From positions 1,054,001 to 1,118,000 of the forward strand of contig OY969122.1 in the NCBI GenBank assembly GCA_963698085.1: a stretch of 64,000 bases of DNA, read 5' to 3'. The position numbers and the translations under genes were made by a program. Within the stretch, counting starts at the first letter, position 1; the number at the start of each line of letters is the position of its first letter. The notes beneath the pieces were generated by a model. The model was not told where the DNA came from, did no database searches, and was given only the letters and a program-made list of their open reading frames with translations. The stretch is from VRUE01 sp963698085 (lineage in GTDB: Bacteria; Actinomycetota; Thermoleophilia; Solirubrobacterales; 70-9). Shown piece by piece: positions 1 to 8,681 of the stretch.

Positions 1-34
1 TCTGAAGTGGCTCTAGATAGCCATGGAGGAGAGC

Positions 35-1201
35 ATGAAGAGCAGTACGCCGAGCGTTGACCTGCGTAGCGTCACTAAACGCTTCGGCGAACTCGTAGCC
101 GTAGACGACCTCAGCCTGGAGCTGGCTGAGGGCGAGTTCTTCACCCTGCTCGGGCCGAGCGGCTGCGGCAAGACGACGACGCTGCGGATGGTCGCCGGCT
201 TCGAGCAGCCGAGCGAGGGTGAGATCAGGATCGAGGGCTCCGACGTGGCTTCGCTGCCTCCCCACCGCCGCCCGACCAACACCGTCTTCCAGAGCTACGC
301 CCTCTTCCCCCACCTCAGCGTTCGCGACAACGTCGCCTTCGGCCTCAAGCGCAAGAAGGTGCCGAAGGGGGAGATCGGCCGCCGCGTCAGCGCCGAGCTG
401 GAGCGGGTCGGCCTTGCCGCCGAGGCGAACCGGCGCCCGGCGCAGCTCTCCGGCGGTCAGCAGCAACGGGTGGCGCTGGCGCGGGCGCTGGTCAACCTGC
501 CCAAGGTGCTGCTGCTCGACGAGCCGCTCGGAGCGCTCGACCTCAAACTGCGCAAGGGCCTGCAGATCGAGCTGAAGCAGATCCAGCGCGAGGTCGGCAT
601 CACCTTCGTCTACGTCACCCACGACCAGGAGGAGGCGCTGACGATGAGCGACCGGATCGCGGTGATGAACCGTGGCCGGGTCGAGCAGGTGGGAGGTCCG
701 GAGGACGTCTACGAGCGGCCCGCCACCACCTTCGTCGCCGGCTTCATCGGCGTCTCCAACCTGATGCCGGCAACCATGATCGGGCCCGCCGAGGTCCAGC
801 TCGACCAGGGGGCGACCGTGAGCACGACCGCGGACTGCGTCCCCGGCGAGCGCTGCCATGCCGTGGTGCGGCCGGAGAAGCTGCGAATCGACCAGCTCGG
901 GGCGAGCGGCGAGCCGTCCAGCAACGGGCTGCCGCACGTGGAGGGCATCGTCGAGAGCTCGGTGTACCTCGGCACCTCCACCCAGATCGTCGTCGCCCTC
1001 GGTGGGGAGGTACGGATGACCGTTCTCGTCCCCAACGCGAGCGAGACCGACCGGCAGCGCCTGCCCGGCGGTGGGGCGCGGGTAGTGCTGAGCTGGGAGC
1101 CGGAGCACATGCACGTGGTGCGCGAGTCAGCGGGGATCGATCTGGGTAGCGGCGATTGGAAGGCGCCCAAAGCAGAACTCGGAGTAGCGAAAAGAGGGTG
1201 A
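35..1201 (+). CDS. potA: Polyamine-type ABC importer, ATP-binding subunit
   Basis: This is the ATPase that powers uptake of spermidine/putrescine-like substrates from the cytoplasmic face of the membrane. Visible motifs are Walker A GPSGCGKT (about residues 40-47), signature LSGGQQQR (138-145), Walker B LLLDEP (159-164) and a TOBE-type C-terminal domain after about residue 235. An in-frame ATG at 23 exists, but GGAGGAG at 25-31 looks like the ribosome binding site for ATG 35, so I chose 35 (388 residues, normal for PotA). It opens a co-directional operon with the binding protein and two permeases. The exact substrate could be another cationic amine. Confidence 0.93.
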   Translation: MKSSTPSVDLRSVTKRFGELVAVDDLSLELAEGEFFTLLGPSGCGKTTTLRMVAGFEQPSEGEIRIEGSDVASLPPHRRPTNTVFQSYALFPHLSVRDNVAFGLKRKKVPKGEIGRRVSAELERVGLAAEANRRPAQLSGGQQQRVALARALVNLPKVLLLDEPLGALDLKLRKGLQIELKQIQREVGITFVYVTHDQEEALTMSDRIAVMNRGRVEQVGGPEDVYERPATTFVAGFIGVSNLMPATMIGPAEVQLDQGATVSTTADCVPGERCHAVVRPEKLRIDQLGASGEPSSNGLPHVEGIVESSVYLGTSTQIVVALGGEVRMTVLVPNASETDRQRLPGGGARVVLSWEPEHMHVVRESAGIDLGSGDWKAPKAELGVAKRG

Positions 1202-1206
1202 GTGAG

Positions 1207-2358
1207 ATGAAAAGCAGAGCAACTCAATCGAAGGAGCGGGCGCTAGCGGTCGCCGCGGCGATCGCGGTGCTCGTCCTCGCCCTCGGCCTCGCGGCCTGCG
1301 GCGACGACACCGTGGGCGGTGGCAGCAACGGCGAGGTGACGGTGGCCAAAGGCGGACCGGCCAAAGGCGAGCTGACGATCTCCAACTGGCCCGGCTACAT
1401 CGATCCTGGGCCGAAAGGGACGGTCGCCGAGTTCGAAGACAAAACCGGCGTCAGCGTCGACTACATCGAGGACATCAACTCAAACGACGGCTTCTTCGGC
1501 AAGCTCCAGCCGCAGCTCGAACAGGGTGAATCGGGCGGGCGCAGCATTTTCGTCGTCGCCGACTACATGGCGCAACAGATGCACGACCTCGGCTACCTGC
1601 AGGAGATCAACCACGCCGATCTGCCGACGGTGTTCGAAACCCTGTCGCCCGGCCTGCGGAGCCCGGAATTCGACCCGGAGCGCAAGTTCTCGGTGCCCTG
1701 GCAGGGCGGCATGACCGGGATCTGGGTCGATACTTCGAAGGCGCCCGATATTCGCTCGGTCAACGATCTCTTCGACCCGAAATACAAGGGCAAAGTGACG
1801 ATGCTCGAAGAATTGCGCGAAACGCCGGCGCTGGTGATGCTCGCCGAAGGGGTCGACCCGGCCGAAGCCAGCGCCGAGCAGTGGCTCAGCGCGATCGACA
1901 AAATCAAGGCGGCCGCCGACTCCGGTCAGATCAGGAAATTCACCGGCAACGAGTACACCGAGGACCTGACCGCGGGCAACATCGTCGCCGCGATCGGCTG
2001 GTCGGGCGACGCCTCGATCATCGAAAACGAGAACGCCGAATGGCGGATGCCGACCGAGGGCTGCACGCAGTGGATGGAAAACATGGTGATCCCGGTGGGC
2101 GCCCCCAACACCGCCGCGGCGCTCGCCTGGATGGACTTCGTCTACCAGCCAGAGGTGGCGGTCGACATCACCGCATACGTCGAATACATCTCGCCGGTGC
2201 AGGGGGTCAAAGAGCTGCTCGAGAAACGGGGGTCCCCACTCGCGGCGAGCGAGATCGTCTTCCCGACCGAGGAGTTCACGCGCAAATGCACGGGCCAGAA
2301 CACGCCTCCAGACCTGGAACGGGTCAACGAGGCCTGGCAGGACGTGCTGACCGGGTGA
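1207..2358 (+). CDS. potD: Polyamine-type ABC importer, substrate-binding lipoprotein
   Basis: The extracellular receptor of the importer. From ATG 1207 the protein has 383 residues, with a positively charged N-terminus, a hydrophobic stretch at about 12-28 and a lipobox LAAC with the lipidated Cys at 31. The mature part begins with an ISNWPGYIDP-like segment typical of PotD/PotF binding proteins. An in-frame ATG at 1156 lies inside potA and would bury the signal peptide, so it is rejected; GAGGG at 1194-1198 precedes the chosen start. It begins 5 nt after potA, so the two are probably translationally linked. Whether spermidine, putrescine or another amine binds cannot be read from sequence. 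Confidence 0.9.
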   Translation: MKSRATQSKERALAVAAAIAVLVLALGLAACGDDTVGGGSNGEVTVAKGGPAKGELTISNWPGYIDPGPKGTVAEFEDKTGVSVDYIEDINSNDGFFGKLQPQLEQGESGGRSIFVVADYMAQQMHDLGYLQEINHADLPTVFETLSPGLRSPEFDPERKFSVPWQGGMTGIWVDTSKAPDIRSVNDLFDPKYKGKVTMLEELRETPALVMLAEGVDPAEASAEQWLSAIDKIKAAADSGQIRKFTGNEYTEDLTAGNIVAAIGWSGDASIIENENAEWRMPTEGCTQWMENMVIPVGAPNTAAALAWMDFVYQPEVAVDITAYVEYISPVQGVKELLEKRGSPLAASEIVFPTEEFTRKCTGQNTPPDLERVNEAWQDVLTG

Positions 2359-2412
2359 CATGACCAGGCCCGCCCGCGTGCTCTGCTCTCGTCGAGGCCC
2401 GGAGAATCAGAT

Positions 2413-3318
2413 ATGGACGGGCCTCGACTTCCGCGTCCGCCGCGGGCGGGCCTGATGAGAGCCCGTCTCGTCCCCTACTGGCTCCTGGGACCGGGCCTGC
2501 TCTGGCTCCTCCTTTTCTTCGTCGTGCCGATGTACTTCATGGGCGAACTGGCGCTGCGCTCGGGCACGCTGACCACCGGTTTCACCTTCGACTGGGCATG
2601 GTCGAACTTCCCCGATTCCCTCTCCGGCAACACCGAGCAGATCGGCCGCTCCTTCTTCTACGCCGGCACGGCGACGGTGCTGGCGCTGCTGATCGGCTAC
2701 CCGCTGGCCTACGCGATCGCCTTCCGGGCGGGCCGTTTCAAGCTGCTCTTGCTGTTCGCGGTGATCGCGCCCTTCTTCACCACCTACCTGATCCGCACGA
2801 TCGCCTGGAAAACGATCCTCAGCGACTCCAGCCCGGTGGTCAGCGTCCTGCAGACGCTGGCGCTGGTGCCGCCAGACGGGCGGGTGCTGGCGACCTCGGG
2901 GGCGGTGATCGCCGGCCTCACCTACAACTTCCTCCCCTTCATGATCCTGCCGCTCTACGCCAACCTCGAGCGGCTCGATTTGCGCCTGGTCGAGGCAGCA
3001 AAGGACCTCTATTCATCTTCGCGGCAAGCCTTCGTCAAAGTGACGCTGCCGCTGACGATGCCGGGGATCGTCGCCGGCGTCCTGCTCACCTTCATCCCCG
3101 CCTTTGGCGACTACATCAACGCCCAGCTGCTGGGCGGCACGCAGCAGGCGATGGTCGGCAACGTGATCCAGTCGCTCTACCTGAACCAGCGCGACTACCC
3201 GGAGGCGGCGGCGCTCTCCTTCCTGATGATGGCGCTGATCCTCGCCGTGGTCGTGATCTACATCCGCTTCGCCGGCACCGGTGCGTTCATGGGCGACGAG
3301 GACGAGGAGGCGGCCTAG
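2413..3318 (+). CDS. potB: Polyamine-type ABC importer permease (PotB/H type)
   Basis: A 301-residue inner-membrane permease with about six hydrophobic segments, the first near residues 20-42. The EAA loop that contacts the ATPase is visible as EAAKDLYSSSRQAFVKVTLP (about residues 196-215). GGAG at 2401-2404 lies before ATG 2413; ATG 2455 is a less likely alternative. The stop codon is directly followed by the ATG of the second permease, so the two permeases are produced together and probably form a heterodimer. Fold and family are clear; substrate is inferred from the neighbouring binding protein. Confidence 0.9.
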   Translation: MDGPRLPRPPRAGLMRARLVPYWLLGPGLLWLLLFFVVPMYFMGELALRSGTLTTGFTFDWAWSNFPDSLSGNTEQIGRSFFYAGTATVLALLIGYPLAYAIAFRAGRFKLLLLFAVIAPFFTTYLIRTIAWKTILSDSSPVVSVLQTLALVPPDGRVLATSGAVIAGLTYNFLPFMILPLYANLERLDLRLVEAAKDLYSSSRQAFVKVTLPLTMPGIVAGVLLTFIPAFGDYINAQLLGGTQQAMVGNVIQSLYLNQRDYPEAAALSFLMMALILAVVVIYIRFAGTGAFMGDEDEEAA

Positions 3319-4179
3319 ATGGCGGTGCTCGCACGGAGCTGGGCCTGGCTGCGCCGCAACGCGCTGCCGATCTACGCCGGCCTCGCCGTCGCCTACCTGC
3401 TGATCCCGATCGTCGTCATCGCGGTCTTCTCCTTCGGCGCGACGCCGAAAGGCAAACTTACCTTCGGCCTCGACAACGGCTTCACCACCGAGTACTGGAC
3501 CAGCGCCTTCTCGCTGCCGGAGCTGAACGATGCGCTCTTCACCAGCCTGCGGCTGGCGGCTTTCTCGACCGCGATCTCGACCGCGATCGGGACCCTGATG
3601 GCGATCGCACTGGTCCGCCACAAGTTCCACGGGCGGCGGGCTGCAAACCTGCTGATCGTGATCCCGATGGCGACGCCGGAGGTGGTGATCGGCGCCTCGC
3701 TGCTCTCGATGTTCATCTACTACTCGTTCGCGCTCGGCTTCGGCACCCTGCTGATCGCCCACGTGATGTTCTCGATCAGCTTCGTGGTCGTGGTGGTGCG
3801 CTCGCGGCTGATCGGCTTCGACCGCCACCTCGAGGAGGCGGCTGCCGATCTCGGTGCGACGCCGCTGGCGACCTTCCGCACCGTGACCCTGCCGCTGCTG
3901 GCCCCCGGCATCCTCGCCGCGGCCCTGCTCGCCTTCGCCCTCTCGATCGACGACTTCGTCATCTCCAACTTCAACTCGGGCACGACCGTGACCTTCCCCC
4001 TGTATGTATATGGAGTGAGCTTGCGCGGAATCCCGGTCCAGGTCAACGCGCTGGCGACGATGCTGTTCATCCTGCTCACCGTGGCCGTCTGCCTGGTGCT
4101 CTGGCAACAGCGCCGCGCCGAGCGGATGGCCTCCGTACGCCCTGAGCCCACCGTCGCACGCGACGCGGTCCCGGCATGA
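3319..4179 (+). CDS. potC: Polyamine-type ABC importer permease (PotC/I type)
   Basis: The second transmembrane subunit, 286 residues, with about six hydrophobic segments and an EAA loop EAAADLGATPLATFRTVTLP (about 173-192). The IDDFVISNF segment near residue 213 is typical of PotC-type permeases. Its start codon abuts the potB stop. A 53-bp palindrome begins directly after its stop codon and separates it from the aldehyde dehydrogenase, so transport and catabolic genes may be expressed at different levels from one transcript. Confidence 0.9.
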   Translation: MAVLARSWAWLRRNALPIYAGLAVAYLLIPIVVIAVFSFGATPKGKLTFGLDNGFTTEYWTSAFSLPELNDALFTSLRLAAFSTAISTAIGTLMAIALVRHKFHGRRAANLLIVIPMATPEVVIGASLLSMFIYYSFALGFGTLLIAHVMFSISFVVVVVRSRLIGFDRHLEEAAADLGATPLATFRTVTLPLLAPGILAAALLAFALSIDDFVISNFNSGTTVTFPLYVYGVSLRGIPVQVNALATMLFILLTVAVCLVLWQQRRAERMASVRPEPTVARDAVPA

Positions 4180-4232
4180 CCGCCGACGGGACGAAAAGTC
4201 CACTCGGAGTGGACATATCGGCCCATCGGCGG
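4180..4232. repeat. Palindrome family B, copy 1
   Basis: Two 26-nt arms (4180-4205 and 4207-4232) match at 22 positions around a single central base, with core GTCCACTC/GAGTGGAC. A close relative lies at 60914-60964. It sits between potC and a strong GGGAGGAGG ribosome binding site. It can be read as the first codons of the dehydrogenase, but is better explained as an intercistronic hairpin or attenuator. Confidence 0.75.
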
Positions 4233-4241
4233 GAGGAGGCG

Positions 4242-5684
4242 GTGCGGCTTGCGAATTACGTCGGGGGGATGTGGCGGGCGGTCGATGATGTGGCGACGCT
4301 CGACGACGTCGACCCGGCGACGGGCGAGGTCTCCGCGCTTGTCCCGCTGAGCGGGGCGAAGCAGGTTCGCGAGGCGGTGGAAGCGGCGCGGGCGGCGCAG
4401 CCCGGCTGGCGCGAAGTGCCGCCGCAGCGCCGTGCACGTGCGCTGCTGGCGCTGCGCGCAGAGCTGGAACGGCGCCGCGGGGAGCTGGTGGCGCTGGTCA
4501 CCGCCGACATGGGCAAGACGCTGGCCGACGCCGACGGCGAGGTCGGCCGTGGGATTGAGTCGGTCGAGTCGGCGGCGGCGATCCCCCACTTGCTCAAGGG
4601 CGAGACGCTGGAGGGAGTCGCGGCGGGGGTTGACGTCGAGCTGGTGCGGCAGCCGGTCGGCGTGGTGGCGGCGATCACGCCGTTCAACTTCCCGGCGATG
4701 ATCCCGCTCTGGTTCCTGCCCTACGCGATCGCCTGCGGCAACACGTTCCTACTCAAGCCCTCCGAGCAGGACCCGCGGCCGGCGGCACTGATCGTGGAGA
4801 TCGTCGACTCGATCGAGGAGATCCCGCCCGGCGTCGTCAACCTCGTCCACGGCGGCCGCGACGCGGTCAGCGCGATCCTCGCCGATCCCGGCATCGACGC
4901 GATCTCCTTCGTCGGCCGGGCGGAGACGGCCCGGCTCGTCGCCGAAGGTGCCGTCGCAACCGGCAAGCGGGTGCAGGCGCTGGGCGGAGCGAAGAACTCG
5001 CTCGTGGTGATGCCCGACGCCGACCTCGAGCAGGCGATGCCGGCGATCATGGGCTCAGCCTTCGGCGCCGCCGGCCAGCGCTGCCTGGCGGGCTCGGTCT
5101 GCGTGGTTGTTGGCGACGATGAACGGCAGCGAGAGGTTCGCCGTGCCCTGGTCGCCGCGGCGACGGAGCTGCAGGTCGGCCCCGGCGACGAGCCGGCCAC
5201 CGACGTCTGCCCAATGGTCTCGGCAGCAGCCCGCGAAAAGATCGCCGACGCGATCGGGCGAGCTGGGACGGATGGCGCTGAGCTGCTGCTCGACGGCCGC
5301 AGCGATTCCGGTCCCGCTGGCACCCTGCTCGGGCCGACGATCGCCATGGTCGACGACCACGACTCAGAGCTACCGCGAGAGGAGCTCTTCGGCCCACTGC
5401 TTACGGTGGTCGAGGTAGACGACCTCGGCGCCGGCATCGAGTTCCTCAACGGCTCCCGCTACGGCAACGCCGGCGCAATCTTCACCCAATCCGGCGACGC
5501 TGCCCGCCGTTACCGCTACAGCGCCGAAGCCGGCATGCTCGGTGTCAACGTAGGCGTACCCGCCCCAGTCGCCTGGTTCCCCTTCTCAGGCTGGAAGGAC
5601 TCGATGGACGGAGACCTCCATGCCAACGGAACCGACGCCGTCGATTTCTACACCCGCAAAAAGGTCGTGACTACTCGCTGGTAG
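4242..5684 (+). CDS. Aldehyde dehydrogenase, methylmalonate-semialdehyde type (CoA-acylating)
   Basis: From GTG 4242 the protein has 480 residues. ITPFNFP (145-151), GAKNSLVVMPDAD (249-261) and GAAGQRC with the catalytic Cys at about 281 match the CoA-acylating MMSDH branch, where the usual general-base Glu is replaced by Asn. It oxidises a semialdehyde with NAD and CoA, here possibly one derived from amine breakdown. An ATG at 4176 overlapping potC is in frame, but those 22 codons are palindrome sequence; GGGAGGAGG at 4231-4239 favours GTG 4242. It is convergent with the FAD oxidase. The substrate is inferred from context only. Confidence 0.85.
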   Translation: MRLANYVGGMWRAVDDVATLDDVDPATGEVSALVPLSGAKQVREAVEAARAAQPGWREVPPQRRARALLALRAELERRRGELVALVTADMGKTLADADGEVGRGIESVESAAAIPHLLKGETLEGVAAGVDVELVRQPVGVVAAITPFNFPAMIPLWFLPYAIACGNTFLLKPSEQDPRPAALIVEIVDSIEEIPPGVVNLVHGGRDAVSAILADPGIDAISFVGRAETARLVAEGAVATGKRVQALGGAKNSLVVMPDADLEQAMPAIMGSAFGAAGQRCLAGSVCVVVGDDERQREVRRALVAAATELQVGPGDEPATDVCPMVSAAAREKIADAIGRAGTDGAELLLDGRSDSGPAGTLLGPTIAMVDDHDSELPREELFGPLLTVVEVDDLGAGIEFLNGSRYGNAGAIFTQSGDAARRYRYSAEAGMLGVNVGVPAPVAWFPFSGWKDSMDGDLHANGTDAVDFYTRKKVVTTRW

Positions 5685-5714
5685 GGGCCCCCTCTTAACC
5701 GGCGTTCGGCTCAG

Positions 5715-5764
5715 GACGTGCCGGTGGAACGAGGCCCATATGGACACCGCAGCACCGGCACGTC
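5715..5764. terminator. Palindrome family A, copy 1 (bidirectional terminator candidate)
   Basis: Arms GACGTGCCGGTG (5715-5726) and CACCGGCACGTC (5753-5764) are perfect complements around a 26-nt loop that contains CCATATGG. It lies between convergent genes and its right arm touches the stop codon of the oxidase. The same arms and centre recur at 19882-19933. There is no T-tract. Confidence 0.7.
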
Positions 5765-7202
5765 AACGGCCGATATGGAAACCGATTAGCTCGGGGATTC
5801 GGGCTAGGGCTGAGCTGATGGGGTGCGGCCGCCGATCTTCGGACTCGGCGTTCTCCTTGCTCATGATGCCCCAGCGAATGATGCTGCCGCCGAGCCAGTG
5901 GAAGGGCTCGGGGGGGACGCGTTGGGGAGATGGGTCGATGAACGGGAGGCGGGAGTACTCGTCGCGGCGGTCCAGTGCCAAGGAAGCAAGTATGCGACCG
6001 ACCATGTAAGAGGGGCCAACGCCGTTGCCGGTGTAGCCGGCGGCGACGAAGCTGCGGCTGCCAGGTAACGGAGCGACCAAGGGGAGATGGGTTGGCGAGA
6101 CGTCGATCGGGCCGCCCCAGGCGTGGGTGAGGCGGCGGCCCCCCAGACCCGGGAAGTAGGCGTGCAGGCGCTGGGTGGCCTGGGTGACGACGGCTGGGTC
6201 GACCTCGACCCGTCCCCGCAACCGGCCGCCCATCGCGATCTGGCCGCCGCCGAGGCCGAAGGCGATGCGGCCGTCGGGGGTGGTGCGGAAGTAATGCAGC
6301 ATCGTGCGGCAGTCGGTGATGCACTCTCCCTCGGTCCAGCCGATTTCCTCGAGCAGCTCGGGGACCGGCTCGGTGAGGACGATGTGCGAGGAGGTGATGG
6401 TGAGCGCGTTTCGCAGCGGCGCGCGAGACGATTTCGCCGCGCCGCCGATCGCGACGATCGCGGCACCAGCCCGAACCACACCTTGCTCGGTCCGCGCGAC
6501 CACCCCACCCCCGGCCCGCCCAGTGGACTTTGTGGGGGGCCCACCATGTACAAAGTCGCCGGTGGCGAGCCGCCGCACCGGCGAGTGCTCGTGGATCTCG
6601 ACTCCGCGAGCTAGCAGGCGCTCGCGCAGGCCTTGGGCCAGGCGCGCTGGCTGGACAGTCGCCGCGTCGGGATAGAAGGCGCCGCCGCGGAAGGCCGGCG
6701 ATGCGCAGCGCGCGGCGACCTCGGTGGGGGTCAACGGCTGCACGCAGTCCTGTCCGAGCTCACGGCACGCCGTCTGCGGCCCGTCCCAGACACGGTCATG
6801 GGCGGATGCCGTCGAAACCTGGAGGTAACCCCCACGTCGAAACCAGGCATCGACCCCCTGCTCGTTGCAGAACGCCTCGACCCCATCGATCGCGTCGCGG
6901 GCGGCGTGGGCAACAGCAAGCGCCGCATCGTCCCCCCACCGCCGCCGCATGTTCGGCAGCGAGAACCACATCGAGTTGCAAAACCCCCCGTTCCGCCCAC
7001 TAGGCCCCCGCCCACAAACATCAGCCTCGAGCAACACCACCCGAGCCTCAGGCTCCAACACCTTTATCTGCCAAGCAGCCCAAAGCCCCGTATAGCCGCC
7101 CCCGACCACAACAACATCAGCACTCCGCTCCCCAACCAGCTCCGGAAGCGCCGCCACCTCGTCTGCCTCCTCGAGCCAGTAGCCGTGAGCAGTGTGCTTC
7201 AT
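5763..7202 (-). CDS. FAD-dependent amine oxidoreductase (DAO family, PuuB-like)
   Basis: A 479-residue flavoprotein with the dinucleotide-binding motif VVVVGGGYTGLWAAW at about 30-44, the GPSGRNGGFC segment near 66-75 that is typical of DAO/PuuB oxidases, and a conserved C-terminal FAD contact (AAGYTGNGVG). Such enzymes oxidise secondary or primary amines such as gamma-glutamylputrescine, giving an aldehyde and H2O2. Its position opposite the polyamine importer and aldehyde dehydrogenase supports a role in amine catabolism. ATG 7202 lacks a clear ribosome binding site, so it may be leaderless. The exact substrate is unknown. Confidence 0.85.
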   Translation of the reverse strand: MKHTAHGYWLEEADEVAALPELVGERSADVVVVGGGYTGLWAAWQIKVLEPEARVVLLEADVCGRGPSGRNGGFCNSMWFSLPNMRRRWGDDAALAVAHAARDAIDGVEAFCNEQGVDAWFRRGGYLQVSTASAHDRVWDGPQTACRELGQDCVQPLTPTEVAARCASPAFRGGAFYPDAATVQPARLAQGLRERLLARGVEIHEHSPVRRLATGDFVHGGPPTKSTGRAGGGVVARTEQGVVRAGAAIVAIGGAAKSSRAPLRNALTITSSHIVLTEPVPELLEEIGWTEGECITDCRTMLHYFRTTPDGRIAFGLGGGQIAMGGRLRGRVEVDPAVVTQATQRLHAYFPGLGGRRLTHAWGGPIDVSPTHLPLVAPLPGSRSFVAAGYTGNGVGPSYMVGRILASLALDRRDEYSRLPFIDPSPQRVPPEPFHWLGGSIIRWGIMSKENAESEDRRPHPISSALARIPELIGFHIGR

Positions 7203-7248
7203 CTATGGGTGAGTCTGGCACGTGCATGGCGTGTGCTCGAAGCTTGAA

Positions 7249-7364
7249 GGGGAGCCGGGGTGCCCCTGCCTGTGCGCTGGGTTTCGCCACGGCTGGGTTG
7301 CGTCGCTCGTGGACCGGTGGGGCGAAACAGGACGCCGCGCACAGACAGGGCACCCCGGCTCCCC
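7249..7364. repeat. Long hairpin repeat, family C/D, copy 1
   Basis: Outer arms at 7249-7277 and 7337-7364 pair with one indel and one mismatch; a second stem GTTTCGCC (7281-7288) / GGCGAAAC (7321-7328) lies inside. It occupies the divergent gap between the FAD oxidase and the enolase-like gene, so it is not a simple terminator. Inner segments (GCTGGGTTT..CGCC, GGGGCGAAA, AGGACGCCG) recur at 8459-8582. Confidence 0.75.
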
Positions 7365-7391
7365 ACAAACCTCGATGAATACACTCGTCCC

Positions 7392-8453
7392 GTGCCCACC
7401 TTCGACCTCCTAGCCGACCTACCACTAGAGATCGAGGGCTACGAGCTAAGCGGCCTGGAACACCAAATCCCCGGCTTCGAACGCCTCTCCACCGTCATCC
7501 ACCTGCAGGGCGGCAGCGAGGAGGGTCTAGGCGAGGACGTCACCTACGACGCCCTCGACCATGTTGCCCTCCAGGACGCCGGCCCGACCCTCGACCTGAC
7601 CGGCCACGCCACGCTGGGCGAGTTCTGCGAGTTCATGGGCGGAGTCGACACCTTTCCCGCCGAGCCGCAACGCGATGTCTCGCGCCGCTACCGGCGCTGG
7701 GCCTTCGAGTCGGCGGCGCTGGACCTGGCCCTGCGCCAATCCGACATCGGCATCGCCGAGGCACTCAAGCGCCACCCCCAGCCGGTCACCTTCGTCTGCT
7801 CGATGCGCCTCGCCGGCGGACCTGAGGAGCCCTCTTCGATCGAGACGCTGCGGCGCAAGCTCGATCCCTACCCCACTCTGCGCTTCAAGCTCGACCCGAC
7901 CAACGACTGGACCGACGAGCTGATTGCCGCCCTGGTCGAGACCGGCGCGGTCGACTCGCTCGACCTCAAGGGCTTCTACAAAGGCACCGTGGTCGACGTC
8001 GAGACCGACCCCGAGCTCTACCGCAAGCTGATCGAGGCCTTCCCCGATGCTTGGCTGGAGGACCCCGACGTCACCGAGGAGACGCGGCCGCTGCTCGAGC
8101 CGATCCGCGACCGCCTCACCTGGGACGCGCCGATCCACTCGATCGCCGACATCGAGGCGCTGCCCTGGCCGCCGCGCATGGTCAACGTCAAGCCCTCGAG
8201 GATCGGCGGCCTGCGCGACCTCTGCGAGACCTACGACCACTGCACCGAGCGCGGTATTGGCGCCTACGGCGGCGGCCAGTGGGAGCTCGGCGTCGGCCGC
8301 GGCCAGATCCAAGTCCTCGCCTCGCTCTTTCACCCCGACACCCCGAACGACACGGCGCCGCGCGGCTACAACGAATCGCCGCCACCGGGTGGGCTGCCGA
8401 CAAGCCCGTTGCTGCCGCAGCTGATGCCGACGGGATTTCGCTGGGCGGAGTAG
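7392..8453 (+). CDS. Enolase-superfamily enzyme (muconate-lactonizing/mandelate racemase-like)
   Basis: A cytoplasmic Mg-dependent enzyme of the enolase superfamily, 353 residues from GTG 7392. KLDPTNDW, SLDLKGFY, WLEDPD, WDAPIHS and NVKPSRIGG follow in the order expected for the barrel's metal ligands and catalytic lysines. These enzymes abstract a proton alpha to a carboxylate; OSBS, epimerase or cycloisomerase activity are all possible. The reading frame stays open upstream through the hairpin repeat, which is not plausible coding sequence; an ATG at 7375 is out of frame. The specific reaction cannot be assigned, and the neighbours (oxidase, ferritin) do not help. Confidence 0.75.
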   Translation: MPTFDLLADLPLEIEGYELSGLEHQIPGFERLSTVIHLQGGSEEGLGEDVTYDALDHVALQDAGPTLDLTGHATLGEFCEFMGGVDTFPAEPQRDVSRRYRRWAFESAALDLALRQSDIGIAEALKRHPQPVTFVCSMRLAGGPEEPSSIETLRRKLDPYPTLRFKLDPTNDWTDELIAALVETGAVDSLDLKGFYKGTVVDVETDPELYRKLIEAFPDAWLEDPDVTEETRPLLEPIRDRLTWDAPIHSIADIEALPWPPRMVNVKPSRIGGLRDLCETYDHCTERGIGAYGGGQWELGVGRGQIQVLASLFHPDTPNDTAPRGYNESPPPGGLPTSPLLPQLMPTGFRWAE

Positions 8454-8458
8454 GCAGG

Positions 8459-8582
8459 GGACGGATCGGGTGTCCCTCCGCCTTGCTGGGTTTTTCGCCT
8501 CGGACTGATACGCCGTCCGAGATTGCGGCTGGGGCGAAAAAGAGAGGACGCCGAGGTGGCGGAGGGACACCCGATCCCGTCC
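8459..8582. repeat. Long hairpin repeat, family C/D, copy 2
   Basis: Outer arms at 8459-8482 and 8558-8582 differ only by one extra G and contain GATCGGGTGTCCCTC-type sequence. Inner stems are TTTTTCGCC (8491-8499) / GGCGAAAAA (8533-8541) and CTCGGAC (8499-8505) / GTCCGAG (8515-8521). It lies between the enolase-like gene and ferritin, both on the plus strand. Confidence 0.8.
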
Positions 8583-8681
8583 TCGATATTCCATTCGGCG
8601 GGCCGAACTCTCGCTTCGGCCAACCGAATTCGGCGTTTCGGTTACGTTGGCGGAACCCGCCCTGCCGAAGAAGGAGAACCG

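Noticed and set aside
2598..4145. Long open frames of 400-500 codons in other frames or on the opposite strand (here and in many GC-rich genes)
   Set aside because: They are Arg/Ala/Pro-rich by-products of third-position GC bias and lie wholly inside well-supported genes.
4176..4241. ATG 4176 as the start of the aldehyde dehydrogenase
   Set aside because: The codons involved form a palindrome repeated at 60914-60964, and a strong ribosome binding site and GTG follow at 4231-4244.
7260..7391. Coding extension of the enolase-like gene upstream of GTG 7392
   Set aside because: This stretch is a long hairpin repeat with relatives in other gaps; protein similarity begins only after the GTG.
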